8,457 nucleotides of DNA from a bacterium (GCA_027619145.1 JAQCGA010000141.1:1-8457), one strand, 5' to 3'; counted from the first letter of the stretch, positions 1-6,499 are shown. Translations and numbers: made by a program. The notes: generated by a model not told the origin, from the sequence alone.

Positions 1-2
1 CG

Positions 3-323
3 GTGGATTTGCCTGTGGTAGAAGGCGGGCCGGCCGCGTACTTTTCTACGTTGCCTGTTCGGGCAATGGTAGGCCGGATGCGAGCGGCGGGCGTGCCGGC
101 GCAGGTGTCGTATTCGGCGGGTACATTTTTGTGCAATCATTTGATGTATCAGGTTCTGCACCAGATGGAAGAGCAGGAGATGAAGGCGCTGGCCGGGTTT
201 ATTCATATTCCGCCGTTGCCAGAACAGGTGGTGTCTGGCGGACAGGGGAGTATGCCGGTGGAACTGGTGCGGGAAGGGGTGCTGGTGGGGTTGGAGGTGG
301 TGGTGGAGGCACTGGACAGGTAA
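3..323 (+). CDS. pcp: Pyroglutamyl-peptidase I (pyrrolidone-carboxylate peptidase), 3' end only
   Basis: This is the C-terminal half (106 codons plus stop) of a cytosolic cysteine peptidase, family C15, that removes N-terminal pyroglutamate from peptides. The gene begins before the window; bases 1-2 belong to a preceding codon and the GTG at 3 is an internal Val. Numbering from that codon, the motif G-P-A-A-Y-F-S-T-L-P (9-18) is followed by SAGTFLCNHLMY (38-49) with catalytic Cys44, then GFIHIPPLPEQ (65-75) with catalytic His68. The 24-residue Cys-His spacing matches characterised Pcp enzymes. The catalytic Glu would be upstream, outside the window. The full family length is about 200-215 residues, so roughly half is missing. 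I see no hairpin terminator after the stop. Function is well supported; whether the missing half is intact cannot be judged. Confidence 0.95.
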   Translation: MDLPVVEGGPAAYFSTLPVRAMVGRMRAAGVPAQVSYSAGTFLCNHLMYQVLHQMEEQEMKALAGFIHIPPLPEQVVSGGQGSMPVELVREGVLVGLEVVVEALDR

Positions 324-361
324 AGGATAGAGAAGGGTTGTAGAGGTTGGAAGGCCAGGAA

Positions 362-375
362 TTGTCAATTGACAA
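362..375. repeat. Perfect 14-bp palindrome overlapping the -35 region
   Basis: TTGTCAATTGACAA reads identically on both strands, with its dyad axis between 368 and 369. It contains a consensus -35 hexamer (369-374). Its core CAATTG is shared with the palindrome at 381-398, whose axis lies exactly 21 bp (two helical turns) away. It could be an operator half of a paired site, or part of a dispersed AT-rich palindromic repeat family. The sequence does not decide between these. Confidence 0.8.
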
Positions 376-397
376 GTGGCAATTATCAATTGATAAT
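369..397 (+). promoter_or_regulatory. Sigma70-type promoter for the six-gene run
   Basis: The -35 hexamer TTGACA (369-374) matches consensus fully. A 17-nt spacer leads to the -10 hexamer GATAAT (392-397), five of six bases to consensus. Transcription would start near 403-405 and read into the aldose epimerase gene at 556. This predicted start also argues against translation from the in-frame TTG at 400. No other site in the 324-555 gap has both hexamers at this quality. Because the surrounding sequence is a palindromic AT-rich repeat, part of the match could be fortuitous. Confidence 0.65.
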
Positions 398-398
398 T
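381..398. repeat. Perfect 18-bp palindrome overlapping the -10 region
   Basis: AATTATCAATTGATAATT is a perfect dyad with its axis between 389 and 390. It covers the predicted -10 hexamer. Directly after it (399-404) is ATTGTC, which repeats the left flank of the first palindrome (361-366). The pair looks like a two-site operator laid over a promoter, or like a small repeat element carrying promoter-like sequence. Confidence 0.8.
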
Positions 399-403
399 AT
401 TGT

Positions 404-555
404 CTCTTGCGTTTGGCGTGGTTGTGCAGGTTGGGGATTGGGGCTTTGCGGTTAACTCGAAGCGAGTGTGCTGGAGCGCAGTGGGTCTGGGCTTGCATAA
501 TAGGTTGCCAGAGATGAGGCGCTGGAACCGAATTCAGGAAGAGAAGAGAGTGACG
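404..555 (+). other. Untranslated leader of the aldose epimerase operon
   Basis: About 150 nt separate the predicted transcription start from the chosen ATG at 556. The reading frame is open back to TTG 400, but the residues this would add do not resemble the aldose epimerase fold and codon 400 precedes the predicted transcript start. The stretch contains one small stem-loop: ACTCG (455-459), loop AAG, CGAGT (463-467). It ends in a purine-rich ribosome-binding region, AGGAAGAGAAGAG at 536-548. I recognise no riboswitch class and no attenuator with a T-tract. Confidence 0.45.
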
Positions 556-1560
556 ATGGGATCGGAATACGAAGCAAGAGAAGAGGACTTTGGTGGGAAG
601 ACCATGTACGTGCTGGAGGATCGGGCACGGGGATGTCGGGTCTGTGTATTGCCTTCGGTGGGGAATAACTGCATTGGGTTTCAGGTAATGGGGCAGAGTG
701 GGCCTGTGGAGGTGCTACATGCGCCCGAGAACCCGGAGATGTTGTGGGGGCGCCCAAGTGGGTATGGGATTCCGATTTTGTTTCCGTGGCCAAATCGGGT
801 GGAGGCGGGCCGGTTCGTATTTGACGGGAAGGTTTTCCAACTGGATTTGCCCGGGGACCGGCCGCACGTACTACACGGGTTTGTGCTGAATCGACCGTGG
901 ACGGTTGTGGGATGCGGAGCGGATGACGAAGGTGCGTGGGTGGAGAGCCTGTTCCAATCAACGAATTTTCCGGAGGTGGGTTGGCAGTTCCCTTTTCCAT
1001 TTGAGGTGCGTGCCATTCACCGGGTGGTGGACGGGGTGCTTGTGTTGACCGTTGAAGGTACGAATGTCGGGTCAGACGATATGCCCGCAGGGCTGGGGAT
1101 CCATCCGTATTTTGCGTTGCCGCTGGTACCCGAAGGGAGCAGGGAAGATTGTATCGTACAGGTACCTGCAGAAACGTACTGGCCGCTGCGTGAGGATTGT
1201 ATTCCGACTGGAGACGTGTTGCCTGTGGCGGGCCGGTTTGATTTGAGAGAGGAGACACGGCTGGCGGACCGGGTGTACGATCACGTGTGGTCTGGTGTGG
1301 TGCGGTCTGGCGGATGGAGCCGGAGTTTGTACACAGATCCAACAGCGGGGTTGCGCGTGACGATGGCAGCAGATGCCGTGTTTCGGGAACTGGTGCTGTA
1401 TGCGCCGGAGGATCGACCCGTACTGTGTCTGGAGCCCTATACGTGTGTGACCAATGCACTGAATCTTGAAGTGCAGGGGATTGATGCGGGTCTGGTGCGG
1501 TTGAAGCCAGGGGAGATGTTGCGGGGAACGATGCGGGTTGAGGTGAATCCTGAATCCTGA
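556..1560 (+). CDS. Aldose 1-epimerase family protein (GalM-like mutarotase)
   Basis: A 334-residue cytosolic protein of the aldose epimerase (galactose mutarotase-like) beta-sandwich family, which interconverts alpha and beta anomers of free aldoses. Visible markers are GIPILFPWPNRV (71-82), LHGFVLNRPW (106-115) with His107, GIHPYFALPL (181-190) with His183, YDHVW (241-245) with Asp242, and CLEPYT (291-296) with Glu293. By family comparison His107 and His183 match the substrate/acid histidines and Glu293 the catalytic base of GalM. Length is normal. ATG 556 is chosen because the fold begins soon after and a purine-rich SD (AGGAAGAGAAG, 536-546) precedes it. GTG 550 is an almost equal alternative; ATG 514 is less likely. 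It is the first gene after the promoter at 369-397, and its last codons and stop lie inside a 7-bp tandem repeat. The exact sugar is unknown, and a sugar-phosphate or disaccharide substrate is possible. Confidence 0.88.
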   Translation: MGSEYEAREEDFGGKTMYVLEDRARGCRVCVLPSVGNNCIGFQVMGQSGPVEVLHAPENPEMLWGRPSGYGIPILFPWPNRVEAGRFVFDGKVFQLDLPGDRPHVLHGFVLNRPWTVVGCGADDEGAWVESLFQSTNFPEVGWQFPFPFEVRAIHRVVDGVLVLTVEGTNVGSDDMPAGLGIHPYFALPLVPEGSREDCIVQVPAETYWPLREDCIPTGDVLPVAGRFDLREETRLADRVYDHVWSGVVRSGGWSRSLYTDPTAGLRVTMAADAVFRELVLYAPEDRPVLCLEPYTCVTNALNLEVQGIDAGLVRLKPGEMLRGTMRVEVNPES

Positions 1561-1575
1561 ATCCTGAATCCTGAA
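1544..1575 (+). repeat. Heptamer tandem repeat (TGAATCC)4 plus TGAA across a stop codon
   Basis: Four exact copies of TGAATCC (1544-1550, 1551-1557, 1558-1564, 1565-1571) are followed by a partial TGAA (1572-1575). The array encodes the last residues of the aldose epimerase (N-P-E-S), supplies its TGA stop at 1558-1560, and fills most of the 24-nt gap to the next gene. The ribosome-binding AAAGG (1574-1578) starts at its 3' edge. The unit length is not a multiple of three. Confidence 0.95.
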
Positions 1576-1584
1576 AGGTTTTTT

Positions 1585-2214
1585 ATGATCGATCGCTTGG
1601 AGAAGCAGATTTCGTTCCTGGTTGAGGTAGATCAACTGAAGCAGGTGCTCAGGCAGACGTATCTTGTGGATATGTCCCGGCAGGAGAACGATGCGGAGCA
1701 TTCCTGGCATCTGGCGTTGATGGCGATGTTGCTTTCCGAATATGCGGCGGATGATATTGATGTGCTGCGGGTGGTGAAGATGGTGCTGGTGCACGATGTG
1801 GTGGAGATTGATGCAGGAGATACGTTTGCTTACGATGAAGCGGGGCATACGGATAAGGAGGAGCGTGAGCAGGCTGCGGCGCAGCGGATTTTCAACTTGT
1901 TGCCAGGAGATCTGGCGGCAGAGGTGTTTGGGTTGTGGGAGGAGTTTGAGGCGCGGGAGACGCCTGAGGCGAAGTTCGCAGCAGCACTGGATCGGTTCCA
2001 GCCCATTTTGTTAAATCATCGCTCGGGCGGTTTGGCCTGGCAGAATCATGGGATTCATGTGGATCAAGTGATGGAGCGGAACCGGCATATGGACGAGGGT
2101 GCACCGGCGTTGTGGAGCTATGCGCAGGAGATTATTGAAGACGCTGTTCGGAAGGGATATCTGGAATCCGGTATGCGCGATGGAGGCGAAGATAGGCCGG
2201 CCGAAGGTTGTTGA
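1585..2214 (+). CDS. HD-domain phosphohydrolase, HDDC2/YfbR-type 5'-(deoxy)nucleotidase-like
   Basis: A 209-residue cytosolic metal-dependent phosphohydrolase of the HD superfamily. The subset with the E-N-D-A-E-H-S-W-H-L motif includes YfbR and human HDDC2, which dephosphorylate nucleoside 5'-monophosphates. Expected metal ligands are present: His39 (in NDAEHSWHL, 35-43), His70-Asp71 (LVHDVVEIDAGD, 68-79) and Asp136 (ALDRFQP, 134-140). Glu74 and Asp79 fit the family's EIDAGD signature. ATG 1585 follows AAAGG (1574-1578) by 6 nt. The C-terminal 13 residues or so (GMRDGGEDRPAEG) are polar and look disordered. It sits 24 nt after the aldose epimerase stop and 79 nt before glgP, so it is probably co-transcribed. 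Substrate preference is not readable. Its link to the carbohydrate genes may be only positional. Confidence 0.87.
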   Translation: MIDRLEKQISFLVEVDQLKQVLRQTYLVDMSRQENDAEHSWHLALMAMLLSEYAADDIDVLRVVKMVLVHDVVEIDAGDTFAYDEAGHTDKEEREQAAAQRIFNLLPGDLAAEVFGLWEEFEARETPEAKFAAALDRFQPILLNHRSGGLAWQNHGIHVDQVMERNRHMDEGAPALWSYAQEIIEDAVRKGYLESGMRDGGEDRPAEGC

Positions 2215-2239
2215 ATTTGAAATACGCACAGCAGAGATG

Positions 2240-2262
2240 AAATTCGGCGTGTGGGCGAATTT
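2240..2262 (+). other. Inverted repeat / stem-loop upstream of the glgP ribosome-binding site
   Basis: AAATTCG (2240-2246) and CGAATTT (2256-2262) are exact inverted repeats separated by 9 nt. They lie in the 79-nt gap before glgP, with the 3' arm ending 13 nt before the SD. There is no T-tract, so it is not a Rho-independent terminator. It could be an mRNA hairpin or a protein site. Confidence 0.4.
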
Positions 2263-2275
2263 TCCAGGTAGATAC

Positions 2276-2285
2276 AGGAGGAAGG
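2276..2285 (+). promoter_or_regulatory. Ribosome-binding site that fixes the glgP start
   Basis: AGGAGGAAGG lies 8 nt before ATG 2294. It is the strongest SD in the window. It rules in this start over upstream in-frame codons, which would overlap the preceding HD gene by more than 100 nt. Confidence 0.85.
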
Positions 2286-2293
2286 TACGGGCT

Positions 2294-4816
2294 ATGAAAA
2301 ACCAGACGAAGCTCCAAGAAGGGGTGCAGGCCACCCGGCGCATTTTTGAGGGTCTGGATGCAAATGCGCTCCGGGAGGCGTTTTTGCATCATCTGGAATT
2401 TTCGCTGGGAAAGGATGAGCATTCGGCCAGCCGCCATGACTATTTTGTATGTCTTGCGCTGGCGGTTCGGGACCGTTTGACGGAGCGGTGGATTTCCACC
2501 CAGCAAACCTATTACAACCAGAATGCGAAGCGGGTGTATTACCTGTCGCTGGAGTTTCTGATGGGACGGACGCTGAGCAACAGCCTGATCAGTTTAGATA
2601 TGCTGGATGCGGCGCGTGAGGCGATGGAGGGGCTTGGGTTCGATTTGAACGAACTGGAGGAAATTGAGTCCGATGCGGGGCTGGGGAACGGTGGACTGGG
2701 CCGCCTGGCGGCGTGTTTTCTGGATTCGATGTCTACGCTGGAGTTGCCTGCCTACGGATACGGGATTCGATACGAATTTGGAATTTTCTTTCAGCGGATC
2801 CGAGATGGGTTCCAGGAAGAGACACCGGACAACTGGTTGCGGTATGGAAACCCCTGGGAGATTGGGCGGCCGGAAAACCTTTACCCGGTGAAGTTTTACG
2901 GACGAGTGCACCAGTATAATGACCCGGAAGGGAGGCTGCACAACGATTGGGTAGATACCCAGGATGTGATGGCGATGGCCTACGATGTTCCGGTGCCGGG
3001 GTACAGGAATAATACGGTGAATACGTTGCGCCTGTGGTCTGCCAAATCCACGCGGGAGTTTGACCTGGATTGGTTCAATCATGGGGATTATGCCAAAGCC
3101 GTGGAAGACAAGAGCCGTACGGAGACAATTACACGCGTGTTGTACCCGAACGATAATTTTTTTGAGGGGAAAGAGCTGCGTTTGAAACAGCAGTTCTTTT
3201 TTGTGTGTGCGAGCCTGCAGGATATTGTGCGGCGGCATTTAAAGATTCACGAGAGGATGGATGGTTTCCACGAGAAGAATGCGATTCAGCTCAATGATAC
3301 ACATCCGGCAATTGCAATTCCAGAATTGATGCGCGTGTTGCTGGACGAACGAGGGTGGGGTTGGGAAGATGCGTGGGAAATTGTGACGCAGACGTTTGCA
3401 TATACCAATCATACGGTGCTACCGGAGGCGCTGGAGGAATGGTCGGTGAGTTTGATGGAATATGTGCTGCCGCGGCATATGCAGATTATGTACGAAATCA
3501 ATCGACGATTCCTGGAAGAGGTGGAGCACAGGTTCCCAGGAGATACCGGCCGGTTGGGGCGGATGTCTCTGATTGCCGAAGGCCGGGAAAAAAAGGTGCG
3601 GATGCCCCATCTGGCCATTGTGGGTAGTCACCGCATCAACGGCGTAGCGGAATTGCATTCAAAGATTCTCAGGGAGTCCGTGTTTCGAGATTTTTGTGAG
3701 ATGTGGCCAGACAAATTTATGAACGTGACCAATGGGGTCACGCAGCGTCGATGGCTAAAGCAGAGTAACAGGGGGCTGGGGGATGTGATAGATGAGAAGA
3801 TCGGGCAGAATTGGGTCCGAGATCTGGATGAACTGCAAGGCCTTGTTCCGCATGCGGAAGACGAAACATTTCAGAAGTCATGGGCAAGGGTGAAACACGA
3901 GAATAAGGTGCATCTGGCGAAGTATATTCTGGATCATAATGGGGTGGAAGTGAACCCCGATTCGATGTTTGACTGCCAGGTGAAGCGGATTCATGAATAC
4001 AAACGACAGTTGATGAATTTGCTACATGCGATTGTGTTATACCGTCGGATTAAAGCGGATCCGAGCGGCGATTATGTGCCTCGCACGGTGATTTTGGGAG
4101 GAAAGGCCGCGCCGGGGTACTATACGGCAAAGATGATTATCCGGCTGGCAACCGGAATTGGCGAGGTGGTGAATAACGATCGGCAGGTGGGGGATCGGCT
4201 GAAGGTGGTGTTTTTGGCGAACTATGGGGTTTCGCTGGCGGAGAAGATTATGCCGGCGGCCGATCTTTCTGAGCAGATTTCTACAGCGGGTATGGAGGCA
4301 TCTGGAACGGGCAATATGAAGTTTGCACTGAATGGCGCAATTACCATTGGTACGTTGGATGGGGCGAATATTGAAATTCTGGAAGAAGTGGGCGAAGAGA
4401 ATATATTTATCTTTGGGTTGACGGTGGACGAGATTCGAGAAATGAAGATGGCCGGGTACAGTCCATGGCGGTATTATACGGAGAATCCGGAATTGAAGCA
4501 GGCGGTGGATACGCTGAGTAGTGGGATGTTTTCTGGGGGAGACAAGGAGTTGTTTCGGCCCATTTTGAATTCGCTACTTCAATACGGAGACCAGTATATG
4601 GTGCTGGCGGATTATGCGAACTATGTGGCCTGCCAGGAGCAGGTGGCACAGCAATACAGGGACCCGGTAGCCTGGACGCGCATGTCAATTCTAAATTGCG
4701 CGAAGATGGGCAAGTTCTCCAGTGACCGAAGTATTCGGACCTACGCACAGGATATCTGGCGGGTGAAGCCGGTGCCGATTGAGATCCGCCGCCAGCGCGA
4801 CCGGGACGATGACTAA
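2294..4816 (+). CDS. glgP: Glycogen/maltodextrin phosphorylase (GT35)
   Basis: An 840-residue cytosolic PLP-dependent alpha-glucan phosphorylase that releases glucose-1-phosphate from the non-reducing ends of glycogen or maltodextrins. Conserved blocks in order are YLSLEFLMGRTL (83-94), GLGNGGLGRLAACFLDS (129-145), NDTHPAIAIPELMR (334-347, His337), NVTNGVTQRRWL, VKRIHEYKRQ (563-572, with the phosphate-site Lys and Arg), and EASGTGNMKFALNGA with the PLP-binding Lys676. Length matches bacterial GlgP/MalP (about 800-850). The enzyme appears complete, with no frameshift or missing catalytic residue. The N-terminus is short and lacks the phosphorylatable Ser region of animal enzymes, as is usual in bacteria. 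ATG 2294 is set by the SD at 2276-2285. It lies within a same-strand run, 13 nt before the next gene. No glycogen synthesis genes are in view, so glycogen versus maltodextrin preference is undecided. Confidence 0.97.
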   Translation: MKNQTKLQEGVQATRRIFEGLDANALREAFLHHLEFSLGKDEHSASRHDYFVCLALAVRDRLTERWISTQQTYYNQNAKRVYYLSLEFLMGRTLSNSLISLDMLDAAREAMEGLGFDLNELEEIESDAGLGNGGLGRLAACFLDSMSTLELPAYGYGIRYEFGIFFQRIRDGFQEETPDNWLRYGNPWEIGRPENLYPVKFYGRVHQYNDPEGRLHNDWVDTQDVMAMAYDVPVPGYRNNTVNTLRLWSAKSTREFDLDWFNHGDYAKAVEDKSRTETITRVLYPNDNFFEGKELRLKQQFFFVCASLQDIVRRHLKIHERMDGFHEKNAIQLNDTHPAIAIPELMRVLLDERGWGWEDAWEIVTQTFAYTNHTVLPEALEEWSVSLMEYVLPRHMQIMYEINRRFLEEVEHRFPGDTGRLGRMSLIAEGREKKVRMPHLAIVGSHRINGVAELHSKILRESVFRDFCEMWPDKFMNVTNGVTQRRWLKQSNRGLGDVIDEKIGQNWVRDLDELQGLVPHAEDETFQKSWARVKHENKVHLAKYILDHNGVEVNPDSMFDCQVKRIHEYKRQLMNLLHAIVLYRRIKADPSGDYVPRTVILGGKAAPGYYTAKMIIRLATGIGEVVNNDRQVGDRLKVVFLANYGVSLAEKIMPAADLSEQISTAGMEASGTGNMKFALNGAITIGTLDGANIEILEEVGEENIFIFGLTVDEIREMKMAGYSPWRYYTENPELKQAVDTLSSGMFSGGDKELFRPILNSLLQYGDQYMVLADYANYVACQEQVAQQYRDPVAWTRMSILNCAKMGKFSSDRSIRTYAQDIWRVKPVPIEIRRQRDRDDD

Positions 4817-4818
4817 TT

Positions 4819-4824
4819 GGAGGG
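4819..4824 (+). promoter_or_regulatory. Ribosome-binding site of the enolase-superfamily gene
   Basis: GGAGGG lies 5 nt before ATG 4830 and starts 3 nt after the glgP stop. It selects this ATG over an in-frame upstream ATG inside glgP (4779). The tight spacing suggests translational coupling. Confidence 0.8.
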
Positions 4825-4829
4825 CTGAG

Positions 4830-5966
4830 ATGAAGGTGACAGGTGTGAAGACGCGCGTGCTGGCCATTCCGAACGGAGAGCCCTATTATTATAGCCAGGG
4901 TGTGGGACAGGGCGTCAATTGTGTGCTGGTGGAGGTGGAGACGGATGAGGGGGTGACGGGTATTGGTGAGGGCTGTGGGGACCGGTCCGCAGAGGCGATT
5001 GTGGAGATTGTGCGTGCGGCAGAACGTGCGCTTATGGGCCTGAGTCCGTTCGATATTGAGACGTTTTTGCACCGGTTTTACCGGATGGGCAAGTGGGATG
5101 ATATGCGGCGTTTTGCAAATCAGGCGGTAGCAGGCGTGGAGATGGCGCTGTGGGATATTGTGGGTAAGGTATGTGGTCAGCCTGTACATCGGCTTTTGGG
5201 AGGGTGCTTCAACGAGCGGGTGAGCTGTTTCGCTTTTTTGCAGGGCAATACGCCGGAGAAATTGGCGGCTGACGCGTGTTTGTGGTATGGGCGTGGATTC
5301 GAAGTGATCTACGTAAAAGTGGGCATGGGGTTTGAGCGGGATGTGGCGTGTGTGGCGGCGGTGCGGGAGGCGGTGGGGCCAGGCGTGAAGGTGCGGGTGG
5401 ATGCAAACCAGGCCTGGCGTGTAGGAGAGGCAATCCATACGCTTCGAGCGCTGGCACCGTACGATATCGATTTTGCAGAGCAGCCGGTACATTGGGCAGA
5501 TTTAGACGGTCTGGCGCACGTGCGGGAGGCGGTGCCGATGGCGATTGCGGTTGACCAGGGCTGTTTTACGGAGCATGAGACGCTTGCGGTGATTCAGAAA
5601 AAGGCGGCGGATGTGATTACGGTAGGACCGCACGAGGCCGGGGGGTTGCTGGGGCTGAAGAAGGTGGCAACGGTTGCTGGGGCTGCGGGGCTGCCAATTT
5701 GTCGTCACGGCGTGATGGGCGAAACGGGAATTACGACCCTGGCATCGTTGCATGCTCTGGCGACCATTCCGAATCAGGCCGGCGGGCACCAGGTGATGCA
5801 CCAGTTGCTGGAGAATGATATTGTGGTGCCAGGGTTACTGGAATTTGAAGAAGGTCATCTGGCGGTGCCGGACCGGCCAGGGTTGGGTGTGGAGTTGGAC
5901 CGGGATATGGTGGAACGCTACGCTCGGTTGTATGCGGAGCAGGGACCATATTACAATATTGTTTGA
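4830..5966 (+). CDS. Enolase-superfamily (mandelate racemase/muconate lactonizing type) enzyme, function unassigned
   Basis: A 378-residue cytosolic enzyme with an N-terminal capping domain (about 1-125) and a C-terminal (beta/alpha)7-beta barrel. The family abstracts a proton alpha to a carboxylate at a Mg2+ site, giving dehydratases, racemases and cycloisomerases. Likely metal ligands are Asp191 (RVDANQAW, 189-196), Glu217 (FAEQPV, 215-220) and Asp242 (AVDQG, 240-244). Capping-domain signatures include VEVETDEGVTGIGEG (34-48) and NQAVAGVEMALWDIVGK (97-113). The usual K-x-K at the end of barrel strand 2 is Tyr161-x-Lys163 (YVKVG). His293 in PICRHGVMGE (289-298) aligns with the catalytic His of mandelate racemase, but its partner Asp position appears to be Gly. 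His268 and Glu298 are other polar active-site candidates. These residues do not match muconate cycloisomerase, dipeptide epimerase or classic mandelate racemase. A sugar-acid dehydratase role would fit the context but is inference. It starts 13 nt after glgP. Confidence 0.88.
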   Translation: MKVTGVKTRVLAIPNGEPYYYSQGVGQGVNCVLVEVETDEGVTGIGEGCGDRSAEAIVEIVRAAERALMGLSPFDIETFLHRFYRMGKWDDMRRFANQAVAGVEMALWDIVGKVCGQPVHRLLGGCFNERVSCFAFLQGNTPEKLAADACLWYGRGFEVIYVKVGMGFERDVACVAAVREAVGPGVKVRVDANQAWRVGEAIHTLRALAPYDIDFAEQPVHWADLDGLAHVREAVPMAIAVDQGCFTEHETLAVIQKKAADVITVGPHEAGGLLGLKKVATVAGAAGLPICRHGVMGETGITTLASLHALATIPNQAGGHQVMHQLLENDIVVPGLLEFEEGHLAVPDRPGLGVELDRDMVERYARLYAEQGPYYNIV

Positions 5967-5992
5967 TGCAAAAAAATTCTGAAGTGGTGCAT

Positions 5993-5999
5993 AAAGGAG
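5993..5999 (+). promoter_or_regulatory. Ribosome-binding site of the DUF3124 gene
   Basis: AAAGGAG lies 8 nt before ATG 6008. It decides that start over an ATG at 5963 that overlaps the upstream gene's end and would hide the signal peptide behind a polar extension. Confidence 0.75.
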
Positions 6000-6007
6000 C
6001 TGATAGG

Positions 6008-6499
6008 ATGAACAAACGAGAGATGATGTTGACCGCCGTGATTGGGGTGTTGTTTTTGGCCCTGTTGCCCGGAGCGAGCTGGTCTTCCGGTGCGGATGTC
6101 CCTATGTCGAAAGGGCAGACGGTGTATGTGCCGGTGTATTCGCATATTTATCCTGGAGACCAGGAACATCCCTTTTATTTGGCCGTAACGCTGAGCATTC
6201 GGAATGTGGATCCAAATCGGCCAATTACGGTGATGTCTGTGGATTATTATGATTCCGAAGGCAAGTTGCTCAAAAGTTATTTGGAGCATCCGGTGGCGAT
6301 GAGTGCGCTGTCATCCCGGCGGTATATTGTAAAGGAATCTGATAAGGCCGGTGGTTCTGGTGCGAGCTTTCTGGTGCGCTGGATTGCGGAAGGCGAAGTG
6401 AATGTACCGGTGGTGGAAACCGTTATGATTGGGACGCGGAACCAGCAGGGGATTTCTTTTGTTTCGCGCGGTATGGCCATTCAGGGTGCGGCGAAATAA
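6008..6499 (+). CDS. DUF3124 family exported protein
   Basis: A 163-residue protein of unknown function matching the DUF3124 family. The N-terminus has a typical Sec signal: basic MNKRE, a hydrophobic core (about 7-21) and a small-residue region ASWSSGA, with probable cleavage near residue 29. There is no lipobox Cys, and no Cys anywhere in the protein, so it should be a soluble periplasmic or secreted protein. The mature part is beta-rich, with family-typical stretches VYVPVYSHIYPGD (39-51), LSIRNVDPNRPITV (62-75), SVDYYDSEGKLL (77-88) and VKESDKAGGSGASFLVRW (108-125), then VMIGTRNQQGISF near the C-terminus. Length is normal for the family. It lies 41 nt after the enolase-superfamily gene and 39 nt before the hydrolase gene. 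No enzymatic residues can be assigned, and its role in this run is unknown. Confidence 0.85.
   Translation: MNKREMMLTAVIGVLFLALLPGASWSSGADVPMSKGQTVYVPVYSHIYPGDQEHPFYLAVTLSIRNVDPNRPITVMSVDYYDSEGKLLKSYLEHPVAMSALSSRRYIVKESDKAGGSGASFLVRWIAEGEVNVPVVETVMIGTRNQQGISFVSRGMAIQGAAK

Noticed and set aside
324..360. Terminator for pcp
   Set aside because: No GC-rich stem with a T-tract was found. The palindromes at 362-398 are AT-rich and lack a T-run, so they are not called a terminator.
400..555. 52-residue N-terminal extension of the aldose epimerase from TTG 400
   Set aside because: The codon precedes the predicted transcription start, lacks an SD, and the added residues do not resemble the family.
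452..1459. Long open frame on the minus strand opposite the aldose epimerase gene
   Set aside because: It is low-complexity, rich in Pro, Ser, Thr and His with no domain signature, and it lies opposite a gene with clear catalytic motifs. It is a by-product of the codon bias of the + strand.
2099..2293. 65-residue N-terminal extension of GlgP from an upstream ATG
   Set aside because: It would overlap the HD gene, has no GlgP-like sequence, and the strong SD at 2276-2285 points to ATG 2294.
3168..3174. T7 homopolymer in glgP as a possible frameshift or sequencing error
   Set aside because: The protein reads N-D-N-F-F-E-G-K-E-L-R-L across it, and the frame stays open to a normal full-length C-terminus.
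3589..3595. In-phase A AAA AAG slippery heptamer in glgP (possible -1 frameshift)
   Set aside because: A -1 shift meets a stop after about a dozen codons, no strong downstream hairpin is evident, and the Glu-Lys-Lys-Val-Arg stretch is ordinary for the family. It is most likely just lysine codons.
4407..5492. Long open frame on the minus strand across the glgP / enolase-superfamily junction
   Set aside because: It crosses two well-supported + strand genes, has a His/Pro/Arg-rich composition without motifs, and has no family resemblance I can recognise.
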